The notes under the pieces: generated by a model
Databases searched by the model: none
What the model saw: the letters and a program-made list of their open reading frames with translations, nothing else
Told to the model about the DNA's origin: nothing
Position numbers and translations under genes: made by a program
From: Rhea pennata
Lineage: Eukaryota; Chordata; Aves; Rheiformes; Rheidae
Assembly (NCBI RefSeq): GCF_028389875.1
Contig: NC_084666.1
Location: 30,226,308-30,290,307 of the forward strand
DNA: 64,000 nt
Reading direction: 5' to 3'
Shown here: positions 13,301 through 28,400 of the stretch, piece after piece
Numbering within the stretch: position 1 is the stretch's first letter
Layout: every line of letters starts with the position of its first letter

Positions 13301-16300
13301 AATAATAAGATATAATGCAATATCCATTAAGTCTTCTTCACTGTTACCTTCTGAATATGTAATTCTTTAGCTTCTTTTATATTGTCTGCCATGAAAATAA
13401 ACTGAATCTAACAAAAAAGCTCCAAATACCCTAATAAACTAATATTTGGTATCTTTGTTATAGATTATGATCATTGGCAATTTGAGATTTAATGTTTAAT
13501 TGCTGTTTGAGGAGAGCTTTCAGATAACCTAAGATTCAGGGCACTTACTCTGCACCGATAGATAAAAAGCTACAGGATTCAGAGGAGACTACCCAGCCTT
13601 CTGTTTCACTGTTATCTTTTCCTGAAATAAAAGATTTCAGTCATAGTTAGATTCCACAATTCTTGCTAACGTTACCACTACACACATTGCACTTTTACTG
13701 CAGCGCTGGCTTGTTATGGTTTGGGTTGTGAAGTCCAAAATTACAAATTTTTGCAAGTTCTAACTAGAAGGTTATCATTCCAAAGTTTCTATAACATTAT
13801 TCAAAAATATGTAAACATCATAAACCTGTCCCAGGCAGAACTGGAAGTGACAGCACCATATTCACTGTTCACAAAGAGAGACAATTCAGATAATTACCTT
13901 TCTTATCTCTGCATTATTTCAAACTTTTCTAATTCCAATTCTAGTACAGTGGCTTTCATTATAAATATTTATTTTTGTCTGGAGAAGAAATTCCTTACTT
14001 TTCCTTGTACTAAATGTATCAGTGGATGAATTCCTTTCAACTACAACAGATACTGGCTTGAATCCCAGTAAAGAGGATTTGTAAGAAATAAGCACAGGAT
14101 AGATCAAATCACAGAACAGAGGGTAGGAGTGTTTGTATGCTTAAAAAGAATCTTGGTCTTTCTGTTCTTAACTCAGATCTTTAGCACATACCTTGATGTT
14201 GTTATTTCTTTTTATGAAGAGAAATAATCCACACAATTTTTCTGGTGATTAAACTATTAAGTTTTGTCAATATAAAGATTTGCCTTTTGATTACTTTATT
14301 TTTCACAAAAATGAGCAGATTTTAATTTCACTTTGTGAAAAATGTTGATTTACTGGCTAAATGAGACACAAAGAATTTCTTCCCATAAAGTGATTTCATA
14401 GTGTTCCATTACCATACTAACTGTGTCTGGCAGTACTTGAAAGTCAGAAGTACATTGCCAGTAATCCAACACTTTTCAGCCATCTATTACAGGATAAAGG
14501 AAGAAACTAGGCTTCTTCATCCCTGCTTTCTTCTCTAAGTGACTAGAATTTAGTTATATTTTCACTAAATATTTGATGACAGTTGGGCTGCCTAGTTCTG
14601 GCTATCATCAGGAAACTAGGATTTACTTTTGCTAGGAACAGAAAAGATGTTTGCAGACTTCCTACAAATTGTCCTTTAATTATCATCACTTTTATTTTGA
14701 AATTTCCGAATTGACTTTCACCTCATATAATCTTCTACCTCAATAAGTGCTGCTGTAATTATTTATATCAGTGGCTCAAGGCTCATATTACATATTAAGA
14801 CTGTGTGTGTGTTTTACCTTTTCCATTCATATCCCCTACTGGAATAAGGCGACCAATGCAGAGTGGACGATTTCCATACGGATCACGTACTGCATAGATT
14901 ATGTCTTTATGCATTATTAGCAATGAATATGAAGTTGGAGTTTCATTCATCAAATTTTTTATTCTGAAATGAGACATAGGTTAACATAGTCATGTGTCAC
15001 ACAAGCACATGCATGCATTTAAAAAACTGCGTATCATGCTTAGATTATGCTATTCTTTATTCTGAAACCTATCCTCCTCACCTTGCTACCCAGTCTGCAG
15101 TGTCATCATTTTCTAAAGGAGGTGTGAAAGCCAGCAGCTGGGTGATCAGTTCACTGTCAGAACTGGTTGACAGTCCTACACCATGCCTCATAAGCTTTCA
15201 AAAAACAAAAGAAAAGTGTTACCAGTATAAAAAGCATCCCACATAACACTGCACAGATTTTACTTTAACAATACCTTTGTGCAATGAACAAATGTTTTAA
15301 GACATGACAGTTCAGTGTTTCAGGTGATCATATCATCATAAATCAGAAATACATCAATCTTTTTCTGATAAACCAAATATGTAAAATGAGCTGGTACAGG
15401 CATCTATGTACAGCACTGCATTTCTCCCTTTGTATCTCATTCCTTTGCTTCACACACAATCAAAACACAATGCAAAATTAATACCAGCGATATTCAGGGC
15501 ATAAATTAATGTTTGGACCATTTAATCAGCTTTGTGCTGCTGGCTTATTCTGGCAAAAGACATAAAAGATAGAAGAGAAAATACAAAATTATGTTTCTAT
15601 AGAAAACACAGGAAGAGAAACGATATGTCAAGACACAGTAGTGGTCAGAGCACAAAGGAAAAAAAGGATTATGAAGGGAAGCAGAGTGTGGCTAAAAAAC
15701 TTACATCCCACAAAGTAAGTTTTGCTGGATCTGGTCAGTCCAATTGTTCTAGACTTATACTTTTAAGGGAGAAGAGAAACTGTGGTGTATCTAGCCAACT
15801 ATTATGATCCATTCAATTCAGTACACATTACAATTGCTAATTTTTATCTTTAGAAATCATTTCATATTTTCAGATAGCACTGATTCTCCATTCTCCATCT
15901 GCATTTCCACTGTTTTCTTTTCCTATCAGTTAATATACTTCTTGCTCTAACTAACGACAGGCTAGGTTCCTTTGGGCATGTCATACATTTGCCCTGCTTC
16001 AATGCAAGAGTATGCCCTCTTGTTTATGGATGGTACTTATTACAGAACAGATTACAAATAGAAACATCTGCTGAATTGTAATTTTGTTGATACATACCCT
16101 TCCAGTCAAACACACTATAAAATGTGGTATTTGATGGTTTCCTTATGTGTTATATGTCCTAACAGTGCTCATGAATACTTTCACAAGCCAGATATACAAA
16201 TAAAGACAATATTCCAAACAAGAATATTTCATATTATAATTATGTCACCTTATGGCATCTCCCCTAACTCTAAGCATATGATTTGCTCCTCCAATAGCCT

Positions 16301-19300
16301 CCACAAATAGAGCTTTTGCAGAGCTTCAAAGCCAAGCTGTCACAGCTGAGTTAGTTTTCTCACTTTATCAATAGGAATATCACCATTAATCTAGAGGATT
16401 GGCAAGTTATCCCCTATGATAGTTACAAACGAGAAGTGTCTTTCCTTCTCAGGATTTTTTCTCCAACAAATGTTCTATTTTGGTTATGGTGCTCTTTCAC
16501 TACTCCAAATGATGTGGTATTAAGTTATCACAAATTTATTGCTCATTGTAGCCTCACACTCAGAAATAAATGATGCCAGAGCCTCCCAAAGGAGATACTA
16601 ACCTTTCTTCTAAGTCGTACGGCATTTGTTAGTTCACCATTGTGTGCCACAGCAATCTTCCCATGAAGAGTTTCTACAACAAAAGGCTGGCAGTTCTGCA
16701 GCTCAGAAATTCCTGAGGTGGAGTACCTTGTGTGGCCAATCCCAAGGTTTGAAACATACAGCTTCTTCAGGCTGTCTGCATTGAACACGTGATTAATAAG
16801 ACCCATTCCCTTCAGGAGGAAAAGAAAACAAAAAGTTTTGTTTTAGTTTGCTTTGTTTTCCTGGCAAATTCCTCAATGCTCCTCGTTTTTGGTGTAGTGG
16901 TAATACAAGCACCTTTAAGAGAAAGACAAATAACCAGAAACACAGGAGAAAGAAACAAGCCAAGTAGGTGTGTCAGTGACATGTTAGATCCCATTACACC
17001 TGCTTTTAAATAAAACAATAAACATTTTTGTACTGGGGATTGTCATTGAAGAATCTATTCTCTGAGTAAAAACACTTACTCTGAAAACCACTGTCAAAAG
17101 ATACAAAAGAAGAGAAATATTGAAAGAAAGAAATTCTATTCAGATAATACATTTTACCATTAGCAGTATATTGGATTTACTTTTATACAGGGTCCATGAT
17201 AATGTTTACTAGTTCTACTCAGTCATTGCTGCCAATGTTAGAAGTGAAGCTTTTTCCAACAGATTTTTGTTTACCTAAAACAAACTTTTTATGTACCCAA
17301 GTTGCCTTCTGTGTAAAACAGAAAGGAGTCAGAACTTTTTAGTCAGCCATCAGGAACTCCTTTGGCAACAAGCACTATTGGAGTGGAGACAATCTAGGAG
17401 CAAGAGAGGTCTGAAAAATTGCTCAGAGTAGAAATTAAAACTGCAAATTTCTGCTTCTTCTGCCACCTCTGGAAAATACTTACATCCTTCTAAGCCCCAG
17501 TTTCCCTATCACACAAGATAACTGTGATGCACATGATATTACACATATAAGTGATAATACTCTTCTAGCATCTTTGAAGATACAAAGATTAGAAGAGATT
17601 TGAAAGTCATGCATGGTTCAGAACCTCTACTGTAGGTACAATAATAAGATAGTGGGATGGGAAAGGAAGGGAGAAAATACTCACTAAATACTGTTTGAAC
17701 TTGGTAAGTTGAAGAAAAAGAAGTGTTAGGGCTGAGAGAAAGTCAATGAAAAGTAAAGTAGCACTATGTAAAAGGTCAGAAACAAAGCATATTTGATATA
17801 AGAGCATTATAACAGCATATATATATTTGAAACGAGTACATTTCTGCTCTCTGCATTAAGGAAATACTGTTGTGGAGTTTTCAAAAGTTTTAAATCCTTT
17901 AAACTCTATGTGTTAAAACTAAGCTCTCCTCAGAGCTCAACCAAAACACCTTAAAGAAAGCCAAGTTTCAGAATATTTTCTTCTGTGACTGCTACAGTCA
18001 CAATGCCATATCAAATGTCATCTTTCTCCCACAGAAAGCTAGCCTAAATTCTGTATCATGTGCAACTATACATACAGAATGCAACTGTGTACTCATATTT
18101 AGGCAAATTTTATACTGTTGGGAGATCTGGCAATTCACAGGTCTGGTATTAATGGATGTAGTGTTGCAAGTGTTGTGTTGTGTTAAGTGTTGCAATGCCT
18201 TAAACAAGTAATGTCACTTTAAAGCAGATATGCTTACACAAGCACATAATCTTTAAGATATGATTTAAAATAATCTTTAAATCCTCTGATTTAGATTGTG
18301 CTGGTATGAGAAAACAGATGTGAGTTATGCCAATCTATACAATTTCCAGTGAAGATAATTCTATGTCAGTAGGCCCAGTGCATGCCAGAACATGGCGAAC
18401 AGCTACTTTAACAGATTTTTCTGTATATCCAAGTGTGAAACAGTCAGATCAAGTCTCTTTCCTACAAGTAGAGCTGTGTCCACACAGGAGATTTAAGTTT
18501 TTCTACATAGTGAACTCATACAGCTGTGCCAATAATGCCTTATTACACAAAGCTAGCTGAAATGCTCTGACAGACAAACTTTGATTAGTCCTGCTTGCAG
18601 AGTTTAAACAAAGTTTAAAACAAAGGATTTTGTGCTTTGTCAAAGGCTATCAAAGCCTGCCAAAGGCTAATAATCCATTGCTGAAGGCTGGAAACAACTG
18701 AAAGAAAGGAACACATACCCATGTCTTAGCATGCTATAGGTCGCATTCTCATATATGTATTAGTTTAAACAGTTGAAAAAGGCGAGTTTGCATCAATGCA
18801 CTGGATTATAAACTGACACTGTGAGAAATAGGCACTTTTTCCATTCTGTTGTCTCTGCTATGAACAAGAGACAACTGGGGTTTGCAGGACAAAGGAATAC
18901 AGTAGCATCTTAACTGCTAACATTTTTTACGAATGTTTACAAATCAGAGCCCTAAATATATTTTTATGAGTGTAGCCAACCCAAACATTTGTTAAATCAC
19001 CACTTCTAGGATTAATTTATGTAATATAAATTACACTCCACATGCTCTTTTTTACACTGTGGTTATTACAGTTTTTAGAAGTGCTGTAGGCAAGAAATGT
19101 ATTTCAGGGATAAGAGAAGCCACTGCAGTCTGCCACTCTTATAAAACCAAAGCTGATACGATGAGATAGTCAAATAAATTCTTAGCATGACAGCTAAGTA
19201 TCTCAGCACAATAATATGGAATCACTACAAACAATTACATCATCTGCCGGAAGCTTATTCTGAGAACTACTTTTTATTAAGGGACGGAGGCAGCAGCCTA

Positions 19301-22300
19301 CTTTAAAAGAAAGCTGAATTACCTATAAACCTTAAGGAAAGCTGAAGCTCAAGCTAGAACAGGAATGAAGAACAGATACTGCAGTGCTGAAGTGAAAAAA
19401 ACAGCATTTAAAGGTGAGAGAGAAAAGGCCGCAAGCCACAGAAAGAGGAGTGAAATTTCTGAAGTAGGAACAAGCATGACATTTTGGGAGACAAGATTTT
19501 GCATGAGGTATTGAACAGTCACACATAGATACACATACTTCTGCCACAAAGCATTTTAACTCTTGAACTGATTTCAACAGTTTAATTATTCCTCCTTCGG
19601 CACAAGTAGGTCTGCCCTACCTCAGGGACGTCAGAACGTGAAGACATAGCTCAGTTCTGGCTGTGGTCAGAGAACATACCCTCTAGCAAGAGTTGCTCCA
19701 TGATGTTTCTTGACACAGTTGTTTTCAATCCTCTGCTCTTTCAGAATGGAACAGGCTGATGATTATTTTTTCCTGACTACATTTAATACAGAATGAGTAG
19801 AAATATTTCCAGAGCATGTGGAGCAGAGCATTTTCGTGGCATAACACATTCACAGGCTATGGCCATTTTATTTCTCTTAACATCCTCTGGAATTCTGTCA
19901 GCTTGAGGAAGATTGGGTGACCTTCTCAGACTTCCCTTCGATCTCTTATTTGGATAATTTTTACTTATGGGTAAAGTAGCTGCCACTTTGTTGATCTTCA
20001 CTAACATACAAATTAGTCTCAGATCCATGTGCTTGTGCACAGACTGCAAATATTTCTCTTTTCTCTTTCTGCACAAGCTGAAGCAGTAAATGCTTCCAAA
20101 TTTCCAGAGTAAACACCTTAGGTGCAGGATGACTTTAGTAAGTAGTTTTTATTACATCAGTAGGCTGATCTGAATACTTCTGTTTGTTTGCCACTGTGTG
20201 CATGGATACACACAGCAGAACGTTGGTATATGCATTTTAGACATGCACTTAAGACAAAAAATGGCACAAGTAACACAATTAGAAACTATCACTGTGACCC
20301 AATCAGAATAGTCCACAAAAACATGTTACTTCTGCCTTTCGAATTACTCTAATTCCCAGGTAAAACGAACTTTCAGCATCTCAGTTGGGCATCTCCAAAA
20401 CATATATTTACATTTTACCTTATGTACTTTGAACGCCTGGGATGACTCTCCATCACTTGTCACAATTCCAGCACTCTCTTGGCCCCTGTGGACAAAACAC
20501 AATTAACGTAAAGCACTGAAACACTTAGAATGAAATGCTTTAACACAGCATGGATCAGTGGGTTTTCCTCTATTCCTTACAACTTGGAATTTTAAAGCAA
20601 TCTAATTTGTTGTTTTATTTTTACAGACTTGTAATCAAAATTGTGGTTTCTTGCCCATGTTACGCTTTATTTTAAAACAGTCACATAAGGCTTGTGCTTA
20701 AGCCCACTGAATTCAGTGGAAATCTTTCCATTAATAAGCACTGGCTCAGGCTCTTATTGCAGGCCAATTTCAGTGTCAGTATAAAGTAACAGCAGATGCT
20801 TAATCTGAAAAGCCACTTTGCCATGATAGTTGTCTGGGCTCCCACTCTACTTCTGTTATTGTTTCTTTTGTGTTCATTCTTTTTTTAAAAATGGTGTTTT
20901 CGCCTAAGGGAATGGATTATTCCTTACTGCACTTCAGTGAACATTTACACCTATAAAAATGTGTACCCTTTGATAACAGACTTAGGTGCTCAGCCACATG
21001 GATTATCGGGCACCTCAGTTTCTGAACCCAAGCATAAAGTCTGCTCTACTCAATCCTAAAAACTGAAATACTGTACTTATGGCAAATGAACCTCAGAGTG
21101 CCAGTTGTGCATGATTCCGTAAAACTGCTGTGACAATGCCAGCAAGTGTTACACAACTGCCCGAGTTTTATAACACAGTCCTCATCCATGAAATATATGT
21201 TTTGCAGACTGAAATTCTGTAGGTAACAGTGCAGGCTGCTTTATCTTCCTTTAAAGTCTTCCTAAAATAAGGCAAAGTGTTACTTCTAATAAAACTGCTG
21301 CTATAGTCCACTATTCCTATAACATTCACATGGACTTTGGTGGACTGGTAAACTCCCAGTTTGTTTTCGTATAGACAAAGTTTTCACAATCCTGACACAA
21401 GAATGTCTAAATTGTTTAGTGGAAATCAGTTAATAGATCAGTTTTTCTTATAATAATGATGGAAAGGGAAAGATTTTTTCTTGGAAACTTAGAATATTAT
21501 TAGTATATTAGAACAAGATGCTATTCACATGTTAGACTGGTTTGACTGTAATTGAAATTGCTGGAATTACTTAGGATAAGCAACAATAAAATTGCGAGCA
21601 AAAATCTACATAATAGATTCTAATCTACCACTGAACGTTTCCATTACAAACGTTCTCTAAGACTAGAATTCCTGTCTTGGTTACTAGCCCCCGTTGCATG
21701 TAAAGCAAAATTTTAAAGAACATTTGCTTACAGAAAACAAAACAAAATAAATCTCATACATATCTGAACAAATTTACCCAGTTACTGACACAGATAATCC
21801 TCAGGGAAAAAATTGCAGAAGTGAGGACATTCTTCCTAAATTCAAAGAAATGAGTTTAGTATGTCTATCTATAAACATAAAGCTTGGTAATAAAACTCAG
21901 AAGTTGATGTACTGCATTCAGGAACTTTTAATTCAGTTTTTAATATTTCAGACAATTTCTATTTAAATGTTGACAGCATTCCTTTAAATATCGACAGAAT
22001 CAAACAGGATAAAGAGAGAGAAGCAAACATCCCGAACGAAAGGCCTTTTCAAGTAATTAGATTATATCTTTATTAAAGTCCTAAGGAAAGACAATTAAGC
22101 TCAATTTCATTATTAAGAAGCTTATATAATTTTACCAATTAAGTGAAGTATGCAAGCTTTTTATTAACTCACTAATAATGAAGGAAGAGTTAAAATGTAT
22201 CTATATAGATTAATTTCAAAATAAGAGCATGTGTACCTATGTATATAGATAGTCATTCATGCTACTACAGTATGAAATATTTTAACTTGCAACTTATTCA

Positions 22301-22440
22301 GAAGTCTCAGCAATACTATCTCAAAATGTTACCCCGCTGGGAAACAGAAGCTGCTACAATGCCCACATGGCTCAGTCCCTGCACTTCATTCCTAACAAAG
22401 GGCAGGCACAAGAATTTTTTTTAAAGGAACAAGATAGTGC

Positions 22441-22476
<36 letters not shown>

Positions 22477-25400
22477 AACTTTCATTACACATAGTGATAG
22501 TGTTAAAACCATTTTACACAGCAAGGGTTAAAGCAAACATATCTAGCTGCTGTTCTGCTCATTTTCTATCGCACAGAAGGTCGCCTTATCTTAATGCAGA
22601 CACTAACACTCCTTAGCAATCATTTGTGCCTGAGCTGCTTTATTTGTCTGCCTCTAATACGGAGCCTGCTTATTTGGCAGTTTCTCAAGTTACTCCCCTC
22701 AGGCAGCTTGAGCCAGTAAAACTAGATCCTTTCATCTCCGTGGAGCTTACTGACAACCAGCCGTCTGGTTTCCTAGGAAACAAAATCTTGGCTAGAAATA
22801 GTGAATCATTTCCAGGTCACTTTCAACATGGAGAGTGGAGCAGGAAAGCATTGGACTGAAGAGGAGGTTAAAGCCTTGTTAAGCGTCTGGTCAGAAAAAA
22901 ATATCAGAAAGCAACTCCATGGCACCCTGAGGAATAAAGGAATATTTATCTACATTGCTAAAAAATTACAGGAGTTAGGAGTTTGCAGAGATTGGAAACA
23001 GTGCCGTGCGAAGTATAAAAATCTGAAGTATGAATACAGAACGGTTAAATATGCCCACAACTCTGGAGATGTCACTAAAACCATGAAGTTTTTTCATGAT
23101 CTGGATGCCATATTGCGATATGAACCTGTCACACAATTAGCAGCAGAAGAAAACGGCAGGTGTTCTGCAACTGAGACGCAGCTGAACACAAGCCCCACAA
23201 CAGACAACACGCAAGGTAAAAACTATTTTCACTTCTATTTTCTGTCTTTGCTAAAAAAAAATAAAATCTTGAGTTTGCTAGACTTGAAGCTGAGGTTGCA
23301 CAGCCTCAACAACGCTGCTAGAACAGTAACTGACTTGATGCACTCCTCACAGAGGGGAAAAATGTTAGCACCCACCAGTGTTGAAGTCTGTAAATACAGC
23401 ATAATTTTAACAAAATTATATTAACTGCTTGTATTAAAAGCTCACTCAGGACCCACTGGTGTCACGGCTCAGGCACTAAGCAACTAGGTTCAAACATTAA
23501 ATGAAGAAATGCTACTTTTTTCTTTGCCATTCAATTGCAATACAAAGCTTTTCTTAGAGCTCAAATTCAGAGAGAAACATAAAAAATTAAATGTTGAAGC
23601 TGTGATGATTTCTTTGAAAATTATTTATGATGTAACTAAAATTTCTAATCAATTTTTATTCTTTTTTAACTGAAAATTTAGATATGACGACCAAATGTAA
23701 ATTAAATTATTATGTAAGCAATTCGCTTAAATATTTGAAAAACAAAGATGTTTACCAGGATGTTTAAAAGGGGTGTTTAAGAACTTCACATTAAAAAGTG
23801 TAATGTACTGAGCAAAGTAACACTGCTCATACTGATCTCCATTTTAAACATAATATTCTGAGACAAGAAAAATAAATACAAGTGTTTTTATTCTGAAGGA
23901 ATTTTTACCAAATTAGTTGCATCTCAGGTTTTGTTCAGCCCTCTCTACATACATATTTAGGCTGTACTTAATGTTTCATTAAGGCCACAATTCGCTATTT
24001 GACACTCCAAATCTCCATCTCATATCCCAAATGTCATGGAGGTCTAAGCCCCAATAATAATTATGGGTACCAAGATAATATGGCTAAAAAGAGATCTAGA
24101 GAAATTCAAAGCTGAGCCTAGTTTGTTCCCAAAGTATGTACAGGTTTACATTAACTGAGGATTGTGGATCTTTTTAAGAAAACAGAAAACATTAAATTAG
24201 CATTAGGGGAGATTGCCAAAGGAACTGAAAGGAGCTGGACATCTAGCTTTTGCCCTTTTACTCTTGAAAGTCTCCTTCTACAATGCTGTTTTACAGCTTT
24301 GAGAAACAGAAATTGACATTTTTCATACTTTTCATTGTTTATCTTAACCGAAGAGCTTGCCCATAATGTGTCTTCACTAATAGAAAGTGTCTAATCTGTC
24401 TGAAGAAATTTAAAAATAAAATGGTAATTTTATAATTTTTAATGCATGCTCTCTGCACTGTATTTTGCAGCTGCACTCCATTTTTTTCAACATGCAGAAC
24501 TGAGGACCAAATCTTTGGCTAATGCAAGCTGTTACACTTCAGAGAACTGCATGAAACTAGGAGAGCACCCATCATCTCAGAATCTGGCCACAGATTACCC
24601 TGTGTGCTTTGATTCAGCTTGCCCAAATTGTTAATCCTAATTCTCACTTGTCTTGGACCTCCAGCAAGTTTAAGTCAGAAAAGGTTAATTTCAACTGTGA
24701 ACCTCAACCTAGAATAGTAATAAAAAAAAATTACTCTGGGTGAGAGGCATTTAATTTTGAAGCATTGGGACAATCTGTTTTTTAAAGGTGATAATCCTAA
24801 ATTAAATACCTCATTTTAGTTAAATGCACAAGTATTTCCAATACTTCATTAAAAAAAAAAGATCTGTTTTGTGAATAAACAGAAATCAAATGTAACTAGC
24901 TGTAAGAATACAACGCTAATAGTAAGAATTCAAATGTGAAGATTCTCACAGCAACCGTAATTCAGCCACAATGAAACCATATTCAGATATAAATGGCTGC
25001 AGGATACATCCCTAACAAGAAGCAGAGAGGATAGCTGTCAGAACATTAACTTTCTTCATTTTAAGAATATAAGTCAAGGAAGTAATGCTGTATGAGAGGC
25101 CCAGTCCTTTTCCTATTACAGTCAGAGTTGCAATGCCTATTAAGGGGAAACTGTCAAGCTCAGTATTTAGAAGTGCGGTTCTAAGGCTAAAATGGCATTT
25201 GTGGCTCTGCAAGCTGATGTCAAAAGTTTTTCATGGGAGCTGATCCGAACATAGCACTGCCACAGAACAAAATGCCATTCTCCGCACCGCTGGAGAAAGC
25301 CCACTATTTCGACTACTGCAGTCAACCCCGCAACTGCCCCACTGCCTTGAGGAGAAATGGGACTGTTCTCACGCAGGTATCTTCCACAAGGCAAAAAACC

Positions 25401-28400
25401 CAAAGCGCATCTGTGTCCTTGAAAGTCCGCTCCTGGGTTTCTCCCTTTTGACCACAGAGCAACACAGGAGAGGAGAGAAAAACGCTCTCTTCCTTCTTTA
25501 ACGAGAGGTTGAGAAGCCTTATTTTGACAGAGCTGAAGGAGCCAAGGATGCTAAAGCTTCTGACTTGGATGGGAGGTGCAGCAAAACCAAAATGTTATAA
25601 ATAAACCAAGAACTATGCCAAAACATTCACAATATGCATATTTCATTTAATTAGGGAAAGTTAAGTTATACTAATTTGTTTTATTTGAAAAACATAACAA
25701 GGGGCAGTGAAAGCTCCCAAAGACACTCATTTTTTACTTTTCTGCTTAGCCTCAGTCTAAATATTCATACCCATCCCTACTCTAAAGCCTCAGAGGGAGC
25801 CTTGGGGTTTGGTTTGCTGATTCTCTTAGCTACTGAGAGAATGCTGGGGAGAGGGGAGGAAGGGAAAGGAGGGAAAGAAGAGAGTACTCCTGTGGGACTG
25901 AACTGTAGATCTCTAACATGGAAGGGTTTTGTATCTCACAGTTTTCTCTTGCAAGTGTAATTGAAGAAAATAGTGTTTTAAAATGATAGTCCAATCTCAG
26001 GGCGAGATGTCTCAGGACAAACTAACTAGCAACACAAACTGACTCCCACCTTCTTCGTCAAAAGATGACCCTTTCTGCGTAAAGCATATACAGCCAGTGA
26101 TGTTCATGTTATCTTCCAAAAATACACATTTTCAGATGCAAACACACAGTCTCACTTATATGATCATTAAAAAAGATAAAACTCAATATACTCACTTCTC
26201 TTAAAGTCAGATTTGGTGTTATTCCAGTAATCAACAACCAAGAAAATCCCCGTAATGTGGTGGTGCTCTATGACAGTATCATTGGTTGGAGTCCAAATGA
26301 ATGATCTTATTTTGTTAATGTGCTTTGATTAGTTTTAACTTTTGAATTTGAACAACAAAAATAAAGCTGGCTTAAATAATTCATGTTAAGTAGTCTATAC
26401 TCTCTTATATTTTTCTTTGTGTTTAACTATTAACATACTAGCCGCTTTCCCTGCTCTTTGCTTTATAGCAGCAAATGCAGAAAAAGTATCAAGTGAGAAC
26501 AGAAATAAACCATAATAAAAATATTGTCATGTGTACCAGCTTAGATAGCTACCAGAAACGCAAAAAAGATCCTTCAGCAATGCTGGCTTGAAAATGCTGC
26601 TCATTTTCCATGTTTGGACTTTCACATTATATCTTTACAAGTATTTTATATACATATTTTATTGAATAAGGCTATGCAAGATAGACAAATGAACTGTTTT
26701 CTTGCTTTTTTTTGCAAATATTGCAATACCATTTTGTGTTAACTTATTCATAAATTTTAAATTGTTTCTTTTTAAATATTACTGCGTAAATAGCACTGCT
26801 TAAGAGCAGCTATTCATTTTCACTTATCAGGACTTAAAAAAGAAACTTGTCCATCACAATGCCCGTGGCACATTCAGTGGCACTCCAACAAAGAATTTGT
26901 TCCTCCTTTTCCATAGTTTGCTTTGCAGCTCTTGAACAGATAAAAGCACAGCAGTGACGGCACAAGTACACTTTTTCTTCCGTCAACTCAGCTCCAGGGG
27001 GTAACAGCCTCTGCCAGAGAAACAAGGCAGACAGCCGAGGGCAGCTACAGAGCAGGACATTTTATCTATGGGTCATTCTGAGTCTTGCTGAGAGTTAGGG
27101 GAATTTAGAGTAATGTTTTCAAATGAACATAAATGTAGTTTTCAACTTCACCTAACTCAGGGATACCACATTCCACGTAACTGCTTTAATAATTTCCTTC
27201 TTATGAACTACTGCAATACAGACCTGATTCTGGCTCTGATTTTCAACCTACCTGGTTGGAACTGATAGTAACTCCCTCAACATACAGTGAATCATCATTT
27301 CAAACCTTCTATCAACATGGTATGTTGAACACAGTATACCATAGTAGAATCATTTAAAACCATCTGTTCTCTGTGAAAATTAAGCTGATTCAGAACCTGA
27401 CTTATATCTGCTGCTTTCCAAGCTAACATAGCAGTTCCTACAGTATTGTTTTTTAATCAAATGAAGGAACACTATACTGTAAAAAGCACTAGCTGAATTG
27501 AGCCCATTACAAATACATCTGTTCTCTAGCCAAAATATTTTCCCACTTTCCTTTTACCATTAATGAATTCCATAGATTTCCAGGACTCTTTGCAGAATGT
27601 TCTTGTCTTCTTCATGCACTTCTCTTAATACTCTTCTTGGAAAAAAATCATCGCTATATAAATAATATATATCTGAATCCATGTGCAAAGTAATCTGAAC
27701 CTATGTGTGAACTCCACATTTATTTGTATGTCTCATACTTTACATTATCTATTTTCAAGCCATACTTTTAATGCACAGTCCACAAATATTGAGAGTCAAA
27801 AAAGCATAAACAAGTCAACTAGAATCAAGTCAGTTTCTACAAGAATTTTAAAATTATATATACTTTTAAAAGGCTTCAGAAGTAAGCATTGAAATATTTT
27901 ATTTTGCTTTTTATAACTTCTGTCCCCTTATGACTAACAACTCTGTAATTTCCAAAATTATTTTGCATTTCAAAATAATCTCATTGTGTATGGACATTTT
28001 CAGTTAAACTAATTTAAGCTAATTGAGTCCATACCTGTTTTTCATCTAAAAACTCTTTCCTTCCCAGGTGAAAAATCAGTTTCTTTAGAAGATGATGAGG
28101 ATGCTTCAGGAGATCCACTACATTTTATGTCCCATGTCAGACCAGTTCAACTAGGTATAGTATGATGGTGCAGAGAGACAGAACAAAAACTAAAAAGCGA
28201 CATGGCTGTCACAGCAGTTTCTGCTAGCTTGAATATGCCATCATTCCGTTTCTGATCAACACCACTTTAAAATGGTCATACTTTCGCACCATCACCTTCC
28301 CATTTTTTAGGACTCAGCAGTCTAACACATCAACAGATAGTGACCACTGTATGCAACAGAACCACTACATGACCACCTTTCACACTCAAAACACATCCCA

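Larger units (their letters stand above)
7375..20418 (-). other. PPAT: PPAT introns 2-10
   Basis: The spaces between PPAT exons 2 and 11 are AT-rich introns. They contain one CR1 fragment (13035-13230) and a GATA-type microsatellite (12444-12476). The largest is intron 2 (16810-20418). Open frames here are short and show no splice-compatible coding pattern. Confidence 0.7.

Noticed and set aside
24472..24634. Acceptor-like TTTTGCAG followed by a phase-1 open frame of about 54 codons to TAA
   Set aside because: Phase fits the nested gene as an alternative terminal exon, but there is no domain resemblance and no nearby canonical AATAAA; not strong enough to call.
25230..25450. Slightly GC-richer patch with open frames on both strands and a donor-like CAG|GTATCT
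   Set aside because: No convincing acceptor, no homology; left as unexplained intron.
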